64,000 nt of DNA from Rhizophagus irregularis. Its lineage: Eukaryota > Glomeromycota > Glomeromycetes > Glomerales > Glomeraceae. Position 1 is the stretch's first letter. Every line of letters starts with the position of its first letter. The position numbers and the translations under genes were made by a program. This document shows, one piece after another, positions 35,787 through 48,212 of this stretch. Below the pieces are notes generated by a model that had not been told where the DNA came from, made no database searches, and saw only the letters and a list, made by a program, of their open reading frames with translations. The DNA is taken from NCBI RefSeq assembly GCF_026210795.1, contig NC_089459.1, positions 186,001 to 250,000 on the forward strand, in the 5' to 3' direction.

Positions 35787-36057
35787 ATTATAATATATAG
35801 TAACGTTACACAAATTTATAGAAAGAAAATTATTACAAATAATTATCACGTAAAAAATATAAACAAGGTTATAAAACGCAAAATATATTATAAAAACTAT
35901 TATATAATAAAGAAAAAAATATCAAAAGAGAAATCAAAATTTTTGGAAAAGAAAAAGAATTAAACCATTTGTCGTGTGAAGAAAAGTATTATGTGAACGC
36001 GTTAAATGTTATACAATGATACATTAACTTGTTTAGTATAAATTAAATAAATAAAAC
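35787..36057 (-). promoter_or_regulatory. Probable promoter and 5' leader of the MULE gene
   Basis: The 271 bp between the transposase start and the right inverted repeat is very AT-rich and holds no other gene, so transcription of the transposase must start here or in the repeat. No single core element can be fixed. Confidence 0.4.
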
Positions 36058-36272
36058 GTGATACTATCGAATAATCAAAAATGATACATTTTTTTTCAAT
36101 AATCAAAAACGATAGAATTTTTTTTTCAATAATCAAAAACGACAGAATTTTTTTTCAATAATCAAAAATGATACATTTATTTTTTCAATAATCAAAAACG
36201 ATACAACAGTTTGTACAACTAACTTCTATAATCAAAAAGCATCACCTCCTTAATCAAAAACGATATATTTGC
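36058..36272 (-). repeat. Right 215-bp terminal inverted repeat of the MULE
   Basis: Exact reverse complement of 31515-31729, including the variable A-run lengths (6, 8, 9 and 8), with seven TAATCAAAAA motifs. Homopolymer runs change fast, so their identity supports recent insertion. Confidence 0.95.
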
Positions 36273-36281
36273 GTAAAAAAT

Positions 36282-36733
36282 AAATAAAAAAGTTTCAAAA
36301 TCTTATGTCAATATTTCTAATTCGGATATATTAAATGCATGTCAAACATGTGACCGAAAATTTTTTTGTTACTCTTTACTTAAAATAGTAAAATGTGCCT
36401 TAATTTTTTTTTTGAATTAGGGGTAAAATAGCACGCGGTTTAATTTTTTAATAATATAAATATTTTTTATTTTCATTCTCCGTTAAAAATTAAATACATG
36501 TATCTTTAGATTTTTTTTTATTATTTATATATATGATTTTTTCATTAAATAATGAATTATTTTCTTCGATAATTGATAATAGTATATATGTGATAAATTC
36601 TCGTTATAATTTCACTATTCAATTCGCGTCTTTAATTTTTATAAGTATCCATTGACCATATCTAAGGATAATAATTAATTAGCTGAATTATCAAATCCGA
36701 ATTGAATCAGTGAAAGATAATAAGTAATTGATA
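36282..36733. promoter_or_regulatory. Remaining part of a divergent promoter (CWF19 / IMD copy 2)
   Basis: Removing the transposon and one target copy would leave about 470 bp between the CWF19 and IMD start codons, typical of a shared divergent promoter here. After insertion nearly all of it stays with the IMD gene. Confidence 0.5.
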
Positions 36734-39656
36734 ATGGCAAAACCTCAAATTAAAAAGAGATTTTCATTCTTCAGTTCTACACAAAAGTCTCCACCATTAT
36801 CACCACAAAATTTATATAATAATACATCATCATATTTTCTATCACAAGAAATACGTGATGATAATAATCCAACAACAGATGATATACGTATATCAATTGA
36901 AAATTTAGAAAAACTCGTTTTGGCTGCTGATGAATATAGAGATTATGTAAATAAATTAAGTAAAATCTCTAAAAATTTTAGTAAATGTTTGAAAGATTAT
37001 AGTAATTGTAAGGGAATTGATAAATCTTATGGTATGTTTTTTCATAAATAACAATTTTATAATTTGATATATTAATATTAAATCGATATATATATGTACA
37101 CTTTTTTCCTTTTTTTTTAAAAGTTCAATGCATTCAGTTTACATCGCAATTTTATGAACATCACGCGGAAATTCAAGCTAAATTGGTAAGTCGTATTTTT
37201 TTTGTTAAAATAATGTTTTATTATATTCTATAAAAGAGAAATTAATAAGTTTATATATATCTGATATATATACATTCAATTAGAACAAGGCTTTACAAAA
37301 AGAGTTTGAAACATTACAAAAATTCTGGGATAGGTATTCTAAAAAAGTTGAAGTAAGTAAATTTCATTTTATAACAAATGCTAACAATGAAATAATAATA
37401 ACAATGCCAATTTCATTTATTGTAGAAAGATGAAAAAGCTCATAACGATTATGTCGGAGATTTAGACAAGCAAATAAAGAAAATTAGTAAAGATCATGAA
37501 AAGAAGAGTAAAAAAGAAAATAAATACGCTTTAGAATCTCACGATGTAAGTCTATTCAATATGTTTTAGGTCCAAAAATTTTCTGATTTCTAAATATAGT
37601 CTTCCTGTTTTGACATATCAAAAAGAAATATATTGCTTCATTGACTTCCATTGGTTCAGATATTGCACGTGCACGAACAGAATACGCTGAAGAAGTAATG
37701 AAAAGAGAAAAACATACTCATTCTGTAATATCACAAGTCGTTTGTAGATTTATTGAAGGTCAATTCGCTTCATTTAATGATTCATTAAAGAAATGCGGAC
37801 CAAGTATTACAAAAGTAAAAGAATGGGCATCCTTTGCTGGACAAGACGCATGTATTCCTTCACAGTTAAATCTTGATAGCTTTTTAGAAATGCAAACTAT
37901 GACTGAAAGTGATATTAGTAATGATGAATTAGTATCTTCTGAAAAACAACCACGAAAATCTCCAAATAAAATATCACAGTCTATAGCTTCAATTTCAGAA
38001 TTGCAAAAAGCTGTTATGAATAATAAATTACAAGAAACTGAACCATTAACAGAAGAATGTGAAAAGATAGAAGAAAATTTATCACCTCAAATTCCAATTA
38101 CGTTAATTTCAGAAAAACCTTCAGATGATCATGATTTTTCAATATCTGTAGAAACCACCACTACTACTGTTGTAACTAATGTTAGTAAAAACACAAAAAA
38201 TAGATCGACCATTCCTTCTGTGCCTCCGATTATTACTGCAACTACCGTAATTAATCCTCCAATTTCATCTACAAATGTCCCCAATTCAAAAGAAAAGCCA
38301 TCTTCAACAAAAAATAAGCCATTGACACCAAATTTACTTTCTAGTTTATCAATAGGTATTCACGATGGTGATAATCCATTTTTTAGAGACGATGGCGGCA
38401 AAAAAATAACAGAAATGACGGATCTGATGGAGGATAAGGAAACGAAGCAAATTAAAACAATAATGATGATTGATAATCAAGGAAGTTCCATTCATAATGA
38501 TGAAAAAGAAAGTTCTACAAAACTTGAAGAAAATAATATAGTTTCATTAACACCACCACCAATTTATGATAGATCACGAGATATTACTAAAAATGATAGA
38601 TGGTCATCAAAAAAAGATCAATTAAAGAATGAAGACGAAATAAATAGTTTTCCAGTAAAAAATACGTTTCGTTTATCATTTATTGAAAATAATCCTGAAA
38701 ATGGAGTTAATAATAATGATGAATCTCATGATATTGATGATAAAAGAATAGTGAATGAAAAAGAAATTCGGCCTACATCAAGTTTATCAAGTTTTGAAAC
38801 AGAAAGACTTGTAAATTCTTTTCCTATCGATCTTCCTATAAGGCCAATACCACAAAACTGTCAGCTAAAGTCTAATTGTGGTCATGATCAGACAACAAAT
38901 AATAATAAAGAGACGATTCTTCATCGACATTCAGATTCACTTCGAAATGATGTAGAAAAACATGTTGCAGTATGTAGGGAACCTGAGAATAAAGGCATGC
39001 GAGATGAATCTTATGTGACATATCCACCAACTCATTCGACAAAACAACAAAGGCAATATAACATTAATCCTAGGCGAGCATACACAGAATATCCTTTACC
39101 TAATAGACTTTCAGTTGCAGATATACGTGATCGTTTATTATCATCATTGAATGCAAACGAAAGAATATCGGTAAGGATATCTTTTAAGCCTTATCATAAT
39201 TAAACAAAAAAGAATAACCCTTTTTTTTTTAGTCAACACGCTCAACGCATGATTTACCGAAACCAAAGCAAGGTTATGTAAATGAAGTAAAATCAAAATT
39301 TGGAGGCATTAATAATTCGAGAAATAATGACAATATTACTGTAATACCAAGATCTACTAGCTTCAAGGATGATATGGTAAGATTTGTTTTAAAAATATGT
39401 ATATATATTTATTTATCTATTATTAATCTAACAATTTTTTTTTCTTCTATAGTATCTTGACCAAATCGAATGTTCAAAAGAAATTAATTCAGAATCTTCC
39501 AGTCAGTCTATAGTTAATGAACAATGTAATTGTCATAATTGCCAAGAAATTAGAAGAGTTATGAATATGAATGATGCAAGAAATCGTAATCATCATTTAA
39601 AAGATTCATTTTTACCCGATGATGATTTAACAACCTTTGGAAGAAATAATTATTAA
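36734..39656 (+). CDS. IMD/BAR-like membrane-curvature protein (copy 2, complete)
   Basis: Exons 36734-37031, 37124-37185, 37284-37352, 37426-37545, 37626-39170, 39233-39376 and 39453-39656, all in phase. The N-terminus is MAKPQIKKRFSFFSS, then a helical domain begins at about residue 50 (IENLEKLVLAADEYRDYVNK), runs through KDEKAHNDYVGDLDKQIKK and ends near KKCGPSITKVKEWASFAG, consistent with an IMD/I-BAR-like fold. About 600 disordered residues follow, ending with CNCHNC. Exons of 69 and 120 nt match copy 1 exactly. Copy 2 lacks the KKDDE repeats. IMD proteins bind phosphoinositide membranes and link them to actin; yeast Ivy1 is a distant comparison. Domain name is by pattern only. Confidence 0.85.
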
Positions 39657-40091
39657 ATATATACATATGTGTTATATAGCCAAATGATTTATTCTTTGTA
39701 GATTATTTATTTAATACATGGGTATTATTTTATTATGTGGTTTAAAAATAAACTACTTATTAATTATTGTTCTATAATTCTTCTAATAAATAACATATTT
39801 ATTGAAAATGCAAAAAAATATTAAGTAAAATTATTTTTGAAGCAAAAGAAAGAATTTATTAAGAATCTTTAAAAATTGCATTAATGTAGTAAAATCTAAT
39901 ATAAATATAAAATGATAAAGAGGTATTTAATCAAAATATTTTATTTTTTCAAATTGTAGATAAAATAAATTATATACTACTAGATCAGTAAATCAAACAC
40001 ATTGTGTCACGATTGATGTGATACAAAATCTCGACGGTTAACTGCTAGATGTTAGATAAGAAAAAAAGTATAAGATTTTAATAAATTAATA

Positions 40092-43000
40092 ATGGCTTTT
40101 TTAGATAAAAGTAAAAGAGCTCCTAAAACACCAATAGCTATTGATCAATCATGGGTTAATATCTTACAACGCTATCTTTCTGATCATCCTTCAGAAGAAT
40201 TACATGAAAGTATTCAAAAGGTTAAAGATTTATTATACGATAAAGAAGCTACATGGGAAAAGCAAAGTCAATATATAAAATCCGTAGGTGAGTATTATTT
40301 TGAAAAATTATTAAATTTAATCTTCACTAAATCATTTATTTTAAATTAGGAAAGACTTTACCATCAAAAAAAAGTAATTCTGGACAACAATCTTCATTAT
40401 CATCACACTTTATAAATCAAATTGAGTCAATCCTTGAGCCTATAATATCAGGAATATATTTTTCTTCAATAACAACTTTAACAAACCGAATTTGTATCCC
40501 TATACTTGATTCATGTTATATGATATCAAATAGGAATTCATTTTGTAATCCCTCAATTCAGGATCAATCAAATAATAAAGAAAATAAAATGATTAAGGAG
40601 TTCGAACAAGAATATTCTCGTTATATCACTCTTGATAATTATACTACTCATTTATTCAGTCAAAAAGGCATGTCAATCTACATCACTTTAGATTTTCCAT
40701 TAGGATTTTCAACCGTAGAAAAAAAGTTATTCGAAACTCTTCAATTTTTTAACGAATGTTTATCATTAATTATTCAAAATGTTAACAGGGAAGATGAACA
40801 AAAGAAGAAATCATCACCAGATCCATTATCGCTCGCTAAGCACATGCATGATGCGCAACACGTGATTAAAACTTTATTAGCTTTGCTCGCTAGATTTGAT
40901 CAAAATTTGAGGCCTCAATTTGAATCTATTTGGAATGTTTTTGCTAGTGATTACAATATCAACAATGACAAAGAGGAAGTTGTTAATAAATTGGTTCCCG
41001 ATTTGCTTAATGAATGTTTGGTAATTTGCTCTGATAATAATTATATTAAGGATGTAAGACAGTTGGCTGGAATGACTATGGCAGCAACTTTGAATTTATT
41101 GGGCTCATCACAATTTGTCAGTAAACAAGTCATGGTCATGTTTTTTGCTTCTTTAAATAATGAAGAAAACCAACATGATTCAGATTTTATGGATCATTTG
41201 GGTGTTAAAATACCAGCTATCTTATTCAAGGAAACTGAATGGAATGGTGGTGACCCCCTAATGTTACCAATTTGTCGCGGTTTATTATCAAATTTGGATA
41301 GAAAAGTTTTAATTTTCCCTTTATCTGGAAAATTTCAGTTTAAAATCTCAATATTAAGGTTTCTTTGGTGTACTCTTTTTTTTATAAATAAGGAAATATA
41401 TATCATGTTTCCCGATTTTGACTTCATTTTTTTTTATTTAGATCAAATGATTCAAATCCAAAAACTCTTCACCATATATTATTCCTGAGCATAGCAAATT
41501 TTTGTGATAATGCTCTGAATTCACAAACAAAAGTTTTAGCATTTGAAACTATGGGATTATGGCTTCAGGAAACAGAAAATACTTTAAGAAATGATGAGAC
41601 TAGTAAACTTTATGACAATAATAATTCAATACTTAATTCGGAAGTTTTAGAAAAATTGATGTCATATGTTTTGGACAACTGGGAAGATCCTGTAGATGCT
41701 ATTCAGTTTAAGGTAATTACAGATTTTCAATTATTTTTTTTACAATAAAAATGTAATATAGCTTTTATTGTTAATAGGTGAAGACAATATTTGAGAAATT
41801 ACTGGATATTATAAGCCTAAAGAGCCAGCTTGAGCAATCTGCAGAATTTTACAATGATTATCTTGTAAATTTACTCAACCAATTATTAATAATGGATCAA
41901 TATCGCAAAGTGAAATATTCTTTATTATTGTTGTTATTACCTAGAGTTGGAACGGTTAAAATCTTATCAATTCAACCAGAGTTTGTTTCCAAGACATTGG
42001 AAGTATTGCATAATCTAGTTATCGCACCACGAGCTTCCGCGATGATGGTAACTTTTCTTGATTTACACCTAGAAGAATTATTTTCTTCCGAGTTCCGAGA
42101 TATTACTATTAAAAAGGATGAAAAACGTGAGGAAATAGTAAACGAATGGATTGATCTATGGTTGACACCCATTTGTCAAGGTCTTTCCTCAAGTGATGAT
42201 ATTCTTCGCAAAAATATTGGTGCATTCATTCTTCAACCATTGTTTAAAGCAAAATCATCATCATTTTGGAGAATTATTGATATTCTGCAAAATAATAAGC
42301 ATGGGAACGAATTTATAAATAATGAACGATATAGATTAAATGCACTAATAATGGTCTTAAAAGTGGGTAGATCACTGGATTTTGTTGACGGAAACATGTT
42401 TATTGAAAGTAAGCAAGGTACATAAATTTTATTAGTTTAAAATTTTCTCTTGATTATGTTATTTAATTTATATTCTTTAGATTCGATTGATACGAATCGT
42501 AAGAATATTCGATTGCAACTTCTTCGTGATGCAATTTATCATTTGGATTTAAATCTTCGAATTGATGTGCTTGGTTTAATATGTGAATCAAGAAAATTAA
42601 CGAGTGAAATCACATCAACTGAGCTTGCACTGCTTAAATCCTTTTTCCAATTAAACCTGAATTCAACATCACCAGAATTTAGACAAAAACTATTTGGTCA
42701 CTTGAACAAATTCTTCGCAAAACTTAGAGGCAATTTATATAATCAATGGAAAAATTATCAATCTCACATGAAATATGTGGAGAGCCATAAGGATTCGAGA
42801 ACAGGAGATGCACATTCAGAAATAAAACAAAAGATTGATAATACTCGGAGTTTTTTGAATTGGCTTATAGAATTATTGACAGCTTCGCTTTACCCTGGGG
42901 CATCATTTCAAAGAGTTTCAAGCGCGCTTAAGACATTCGTTATATTAATTAAAACATTTGGCATCGAAAATACCCCATTGCCTGAAGGATTTGTAGCTCA

Positions 43001-46000
43001 ACACTGCAGGACTCCCGAGTTTCCATTTCAATTATCCCTTGCATCAGCAAGGAATACTAAATTAATCTTGCATTGTCTTATGAATCCTTTTGATGAGAAT
43101 CGTACATTAGCTTATGAAATTCTTCAGGAGTTTCCTTCACCATTACCAGGTATAGAGTCAAAAGATAACGTTCAGAAAATTTTGTTTTGGGCATTACAAT
43201 CTATGACAAGTACAAGAGCTGGTGAAAGTGATAGTGGTGCAATGATTTTTCGATTAATTTTCTCCAAATATGTCTTGAATTTAAACCTTGATCTTGATGT
43301 CGAAATTAAGCAAAGTGAACGATTGGAAGATTATAAAAAAGTTGATATTCCTTCGAGTAAGAATTATCATCAATTGTTTTATTAATTTGTTAATCAATTA
43401 GACCTTAAAATAATTAATTTATATTTTTACAGTTAATTTCACAAGAAAACTTTTTTCTCTATTAAAGAAGCAAATTAACATCGCTTCTGAGAATTTATTG
43501 CTTGCCTCACAAAAGTTTCCGATGCATGGAACTTTATTAGCATTACAATACATCTTTAAGGAATTGGATTATAATTCTTTAGAAGTAAAAAATAATCTTG
43601 AAGAATGGCGAGATACTCACAGTCATGCTATAAGTCTGATTAACAAGGTTTGCCAGATAGTTTTAGAAGTTCTATCAAATCCTTCTCCAGAAGGAAATGT
43701 ACCGGCATCATTTCAAGAAATGGAAGAAATGATTGATGAATTAGTATTAAACTTGGATGAAGACCCTGACAGAGAAGAAGGAGGTCCAAAACACCAAGTC
43801 ATTCTTAGTTGTTGTTGGAGAGCTGTGAAAGAGGCAAGGTAAGTAGTAATTGTTTCTTTTTTTTTCGTGTTTATGTCATATAATATTAATATTGCAAAAT
43901 TTTATAGTTCTCTTCTTGCCATAATTTTATCAAGAGCCCCAATATCTGTTAGTTTGGAAACCAATGTATGTAATCCGCATTTAAACAATGCCACATAATT
44001 GTGATATTATTTTATGCATTTCATTAACTAGCTTCATTTTTTGTATAGTTTTCTATACTTGATTATGAGAAAATACGTAAAGGTGGTGATCTGTTTCGGA
44101 CACTTTTGACTTCGATACGTCATCGTGGAGCATTTTCTGCTGTATATCCTGGTTACGTGGCTGTCTGTTCTCGACTTTTAAGTTCATCACAAGTTAAATT
44201 TGTAGAGTTGCCCAAAATGTGGTTAGAGGTAAATTAAAATGGTTAAAGTAATGAATGTATAAACATTAGTAACCCCCTTTGATATAAAATCCACATATTA
44301 GGATAACATTAATAACATTATGGCCAATTCAGTTTCAATTACACGTAGAAGCGCTGGACTTCCATTATGTATTTTAGCTATTATCAGTGGCGAACCTAGC
44401 AACTGTAAAGTTCTGCTTCCTTGGACAATAAAAACTCTTATCGAGATAGGATCACAAGCTCCTTCAGACGATTTTGATCAAACCATTGACTCACATCAGG
44501 TCCATGCTTTTAATATATTGAGATCAATTTTTATGGATGCTAAACTTGGAACTGATGTTCTACCATATGTTTCTGATGGATTTATATTAGCAATCAAAGG
44601 ATTCTCTTCACCAAGGTTTTGTTATATGACTGCGAATTTCTTTATTGTTTAATATTAAATTAGACCTAAATATAAAATACAATTCCAGTTGGGCTGTCAG
44701 GAATTGCTCAGTCATGCTGTTTTCTACTTTATTACAAAGGACATTTGGTGTAAGAAAAACAAAAGATGAATATCATTCAATTAATAAATTAACCAGAAGA
44801 GAATTCTTTTCAAGGTTTCCTCAACTTTATCCATTTTTGTTGGATGAACTAAAAATTGCCGTGGATCAATTGATTAAATCAACCAAAGTAATTATTCGAT
44901 ATTGTACTTTCTTTACATATTTAAGTTTATGTTATATATTAATGTCTTAATAGGTATCTCAATCTACAGTTCACCCGGGTCTTTATCCTATCCTTACTCT
45001 TTTATCAAGGCTTCACCCTTCTTTGATGGATGGTTCTAGTTCTGTACTGACTATGAATCCATTTGTATCACTGGTTTTATCTTGTTCTTCTTCACCCATT
45101 CACAAGGTATTTATACTTTTTGTTTTGAGACAAATTTATAAAACCAATAAATCATTTTAAAAATTTCATTATATCTTTAGACAAGGGAAATTGCAGCAAG
45201 AGCAATTGTTCCATTAATTCCATCAAATGATCTCATTGTAACTTGTTCTAAGTTAATAAATGAGAGTGTTATGTCTAATCAAAATGAATTGCATGGAAGA
45301 TTAATTCAAGTTCAATATTTATTACGTGGACACTTAAGAAGCAACGTTGCTAATTTTGATATAATGAAAGGTAATTTACGTGTTACTATGCTATTATTCA
45401 AATTTATCTTTTAATGTGTCTGATTTGAGAAATTTTCAGATTTTTTAGTTAACATGCCTCCTATCTTCAAGTCGAAGATTTATTTTGCATTTAAAAATAA
45501 TTCTTGTAATATTACAAGATATTTATATTTGGATATATTATATGAATTTGTAATTGATGGGAATTGGATATTTATTGAGCAAAATGAGGAAAAACGTCTA
45601 GGTAATTAGAATGTTGATTCCTTAAGTAAAATTACTAAAATGCTTATATTAACTTTTACCATTATAAAATAGAATTAATAGTATTAATGGAAGATAATTT
45701 TCTTGAACTAAGACAGCTCATATTTGATATGTCACTTTCCGATATGAGATCCATCAATAAAAATCAAGATATATATGAAGTTGGTTATTATCTTGTACGT
45801 CAACAAATGACAAGAATTATAATTAAGTCTCTTACTAGTCAAGATAATTCTGAACACTCGTCAATAATTATTGATATTTTAAGCGATTCAGACTATGAAG
45901 TGAGGCTTGTCGGCTTAGAAATGCTTATAGCTTTTTTTAATTCAAGTAAATACAGGGAAATTTGGTAAGTGTAGTATTATGTTGTACTGAATATTCGGAA

Positions 46001-47766
46001 CATGTAAACAAAACAATTAAAGTTTTTCCTAAATTATTATTTTAATAGCATTGACAAACTAATGCTTCAATGTAAAATAATTAAAATGATATTTCAAGAG
46101 GAACCTTATCAAAATTGTTTTCAACGAGCGGTTGAATTACTTACTTTGATTGATTCAGAAAATCCATTTCCAAAATTAATTTCTAATAATTCTTTGGATT
46201 TTGGGTTAGAGGAGTTCTGGAAAAAATTGCTTAATTATATGGAACATGTAGAAAGTTCAACCAAAACCGAAGCTATTTTACCACTTCTCGGATCTTTATT
46301 GTCACAAGTATTTATCATAAAAAAAAGTCCTTTATGTTGAAAATATTCTTATATTACTTTTTATTAACAGATTTGGCAAGATGATTCACTTCCTGGAAAC
46401 TTTAAATCAGAAAGTCTTAATCAATGGTGCAAATATATAGAAAAGAATACCAAACCAGAAGTTGTAAGTAATATTATTAAATATCATAATTTGCGTATAA
46501 TGTTTATTTATTACCAATTCTATTAATAGACCCTGACATTACGTGAAGCTACAACAGCATCTTTGAAGTTATTTAGTATATATTTATTCAAGGAACCTAA
46601 TCTTTTTAAAAATGAAGATACTCAACAAATTATAACACTATATTTAGTTTTAGTTCGACTTGCACAGGTAATTAATTCGAGTAAATAATGATTAAATGTA
46701 TAAATTATTTGATACTGATTTTTGGTTTTTTAGGATGATGATATAGATTTGCGTCATAGTGCAGCTTTGATGATATCGGAAGCAAGCGGATTAGAGGCAA
46801 GTATTATTAAATAAACAACTAAATATGAATATACAATAATCGATCATATTTTTTAATTAATATAGGCACCAGTAGACTGTGATCGTGCACGTGAAATATG
46901 TTTCGAATATATGACAAAATCGTATTCAAAGTCACTTTATTTATATGTATCATTACTTCAAACAATTACTGGTAGTGATAAACCTGGTAATTTAAATAAC
47001 AATTTCTTAATTTCTTTTATCATTTATAATATACATATCTAAACGTATAATAATAATATTTTGCAGATGAAGTAATTAATGCTGAAACAAATCCGATAAG
47101 AATTTTATTTGTTGTAGAGAATCCAAACATCTATAAAGAAGATTTGATCGATATTCAATTAGCATATAAACATCTAAAATTTGCCTTTAATAAGGAAGGT
47201 AATGTTTTGGATTTTCCTGATGCTTTTAAACGTGATGTTCCAATGTTTGCTGTTGAACAATTACGGAAAATTTGCGTATTATTAAAAGATAATGAAGTAA
47301 AGGCAAGTAAATTAAACTAATTTATTATGAATTTTATTTTTGAACTAATTTAATTAAATGTTATTGTAATTTTTTATTAGAACCAAAATAATGGAATTTT
47401 GGGATTCACTTCACGTCCTACAATATTTATTGTAGTTTACAGAGTAATTATTACAGTGTTAGTAATGATGGAGATAGCATCAAACAAACAAGTAATCATA
47501 AAAGGTATGTAAAAGATTTTTATCACTTCTATATTATTAAATCAAATTTTAAAAAATTAACCAAAAATTTTTATCATCATTTAATTTAAGAAATAAAATC
47601 ATTAATAAATGAATTAGTAGAAGATAAAATTCAATTACATCCATTATTGAATGATATTTTATTTGAAGGATTTAATCATCATTTTGATGATGATAGTAAA
47701 ATTATAATTAATAATGATGAAAAGTTTGAAAAAGAATTTGAAAGATTATTTCTTCTATCGAGTTAA
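40092..47766 (+). CDS. THADA: THADA / TRM732 homologue (DUF2428), about 2048 aa
   Basis: I resolve 22 exons with consistent phases: 40092-40287, 40350-41358, 41442-41712, 41778-42408, 42481-43356, 43433-43838, 43908-43965, 44049-44228, 44302-44615, 44689-44887, 44954-45106, 45181-45370, 45440-45601, 45673-45964, 46049-46307, 46371-46463, 46530-46667, 46734-46796, 46866-46986, 47067-47302, 47381-47504 and 47591-47766. The DUF2428 core spans about residues 1100-1260: ILSCCWRAVKEASSLLAIIL, FRTLLTSIRHRGAFSAVYPG, SITRRSAGLPL. The rest is HEAT-like helices. Yeast Trm732 works with Trm7 to 2'-O-methylate position 32 of tRNA anticodon loops; length suits human THADA (about 1950). Exon 4 could alternatively end at 42417. 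Introns 46797-46865 and 47303-47380 use GC donors. Confidence 0.92.
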
Positions 47767-48212
47767 TGGATCATAAATATATAATATATATATATATATT
47801 AATGGGTTTGGGACTGTTGGATGTTTATGTAGAAGTAATAATCTACTAATACTTTTCCTTTAAGGATTGAATAATTACTAGTGTTTATAGTTGTCTAGGC
47901 TGTAGTTATTTATATATTTTAATTTATTAGTGGAACACGTATCTTTTTTAAAAAATTCATAATGCAAAAGATTTTACTATTTTGAAAAAAAAAAATTTTC
48001 GCACCAATGCTTTTATTATATATATAAAATAATAATAATATTATACGTACAGTATATATAGTACAAATTTAAGATAATTTTTGCAATTACAGAATTTTTT
48101 ACTTATTTATATATAAATGAGTTTTTTTTGTTATTATTGTTACATATATTTGCACTTCTAAGATGCTAGCTACTTTAACTTTTAAAATCTCAATATATTA
48201 CTATTAGATTAC
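47767..48212. other. Convergent 3' flanks of THADA and the VWA gene
   Basis: AT-rich; contains only 3' untranslated-type sequence of the two convergent genes. Confidence 0.5.

Larger units (their letters stand above)
31506..36281. mobile_element. Complete Mutator-like (MULE) DNA transposon, 4758 bp, with 9-bp target duplication
   Basis: The element spans 31515-36272. Perfect direct repeats GTAAAAAAT flank it at 31506-31514 and 36273-36281. Its ends are 215-bp inverted repeats that I find identical base for base. It encodes one minus-strand gene of seven exons with all phases closed. Identical termini, intact target duplications and an open gene indicate a recent and possibly still mobile copy. 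It sits between the divergent genes CWF19 and IMD copy 2. Confidence 0.95.

Noticed and set aside
35766-35963. Plus-strand 65-aa frame near the MULE right end
   Set aside because: Lys/Tyr-rich translation of AT-rich leader overlapping the transposase start; no domain.
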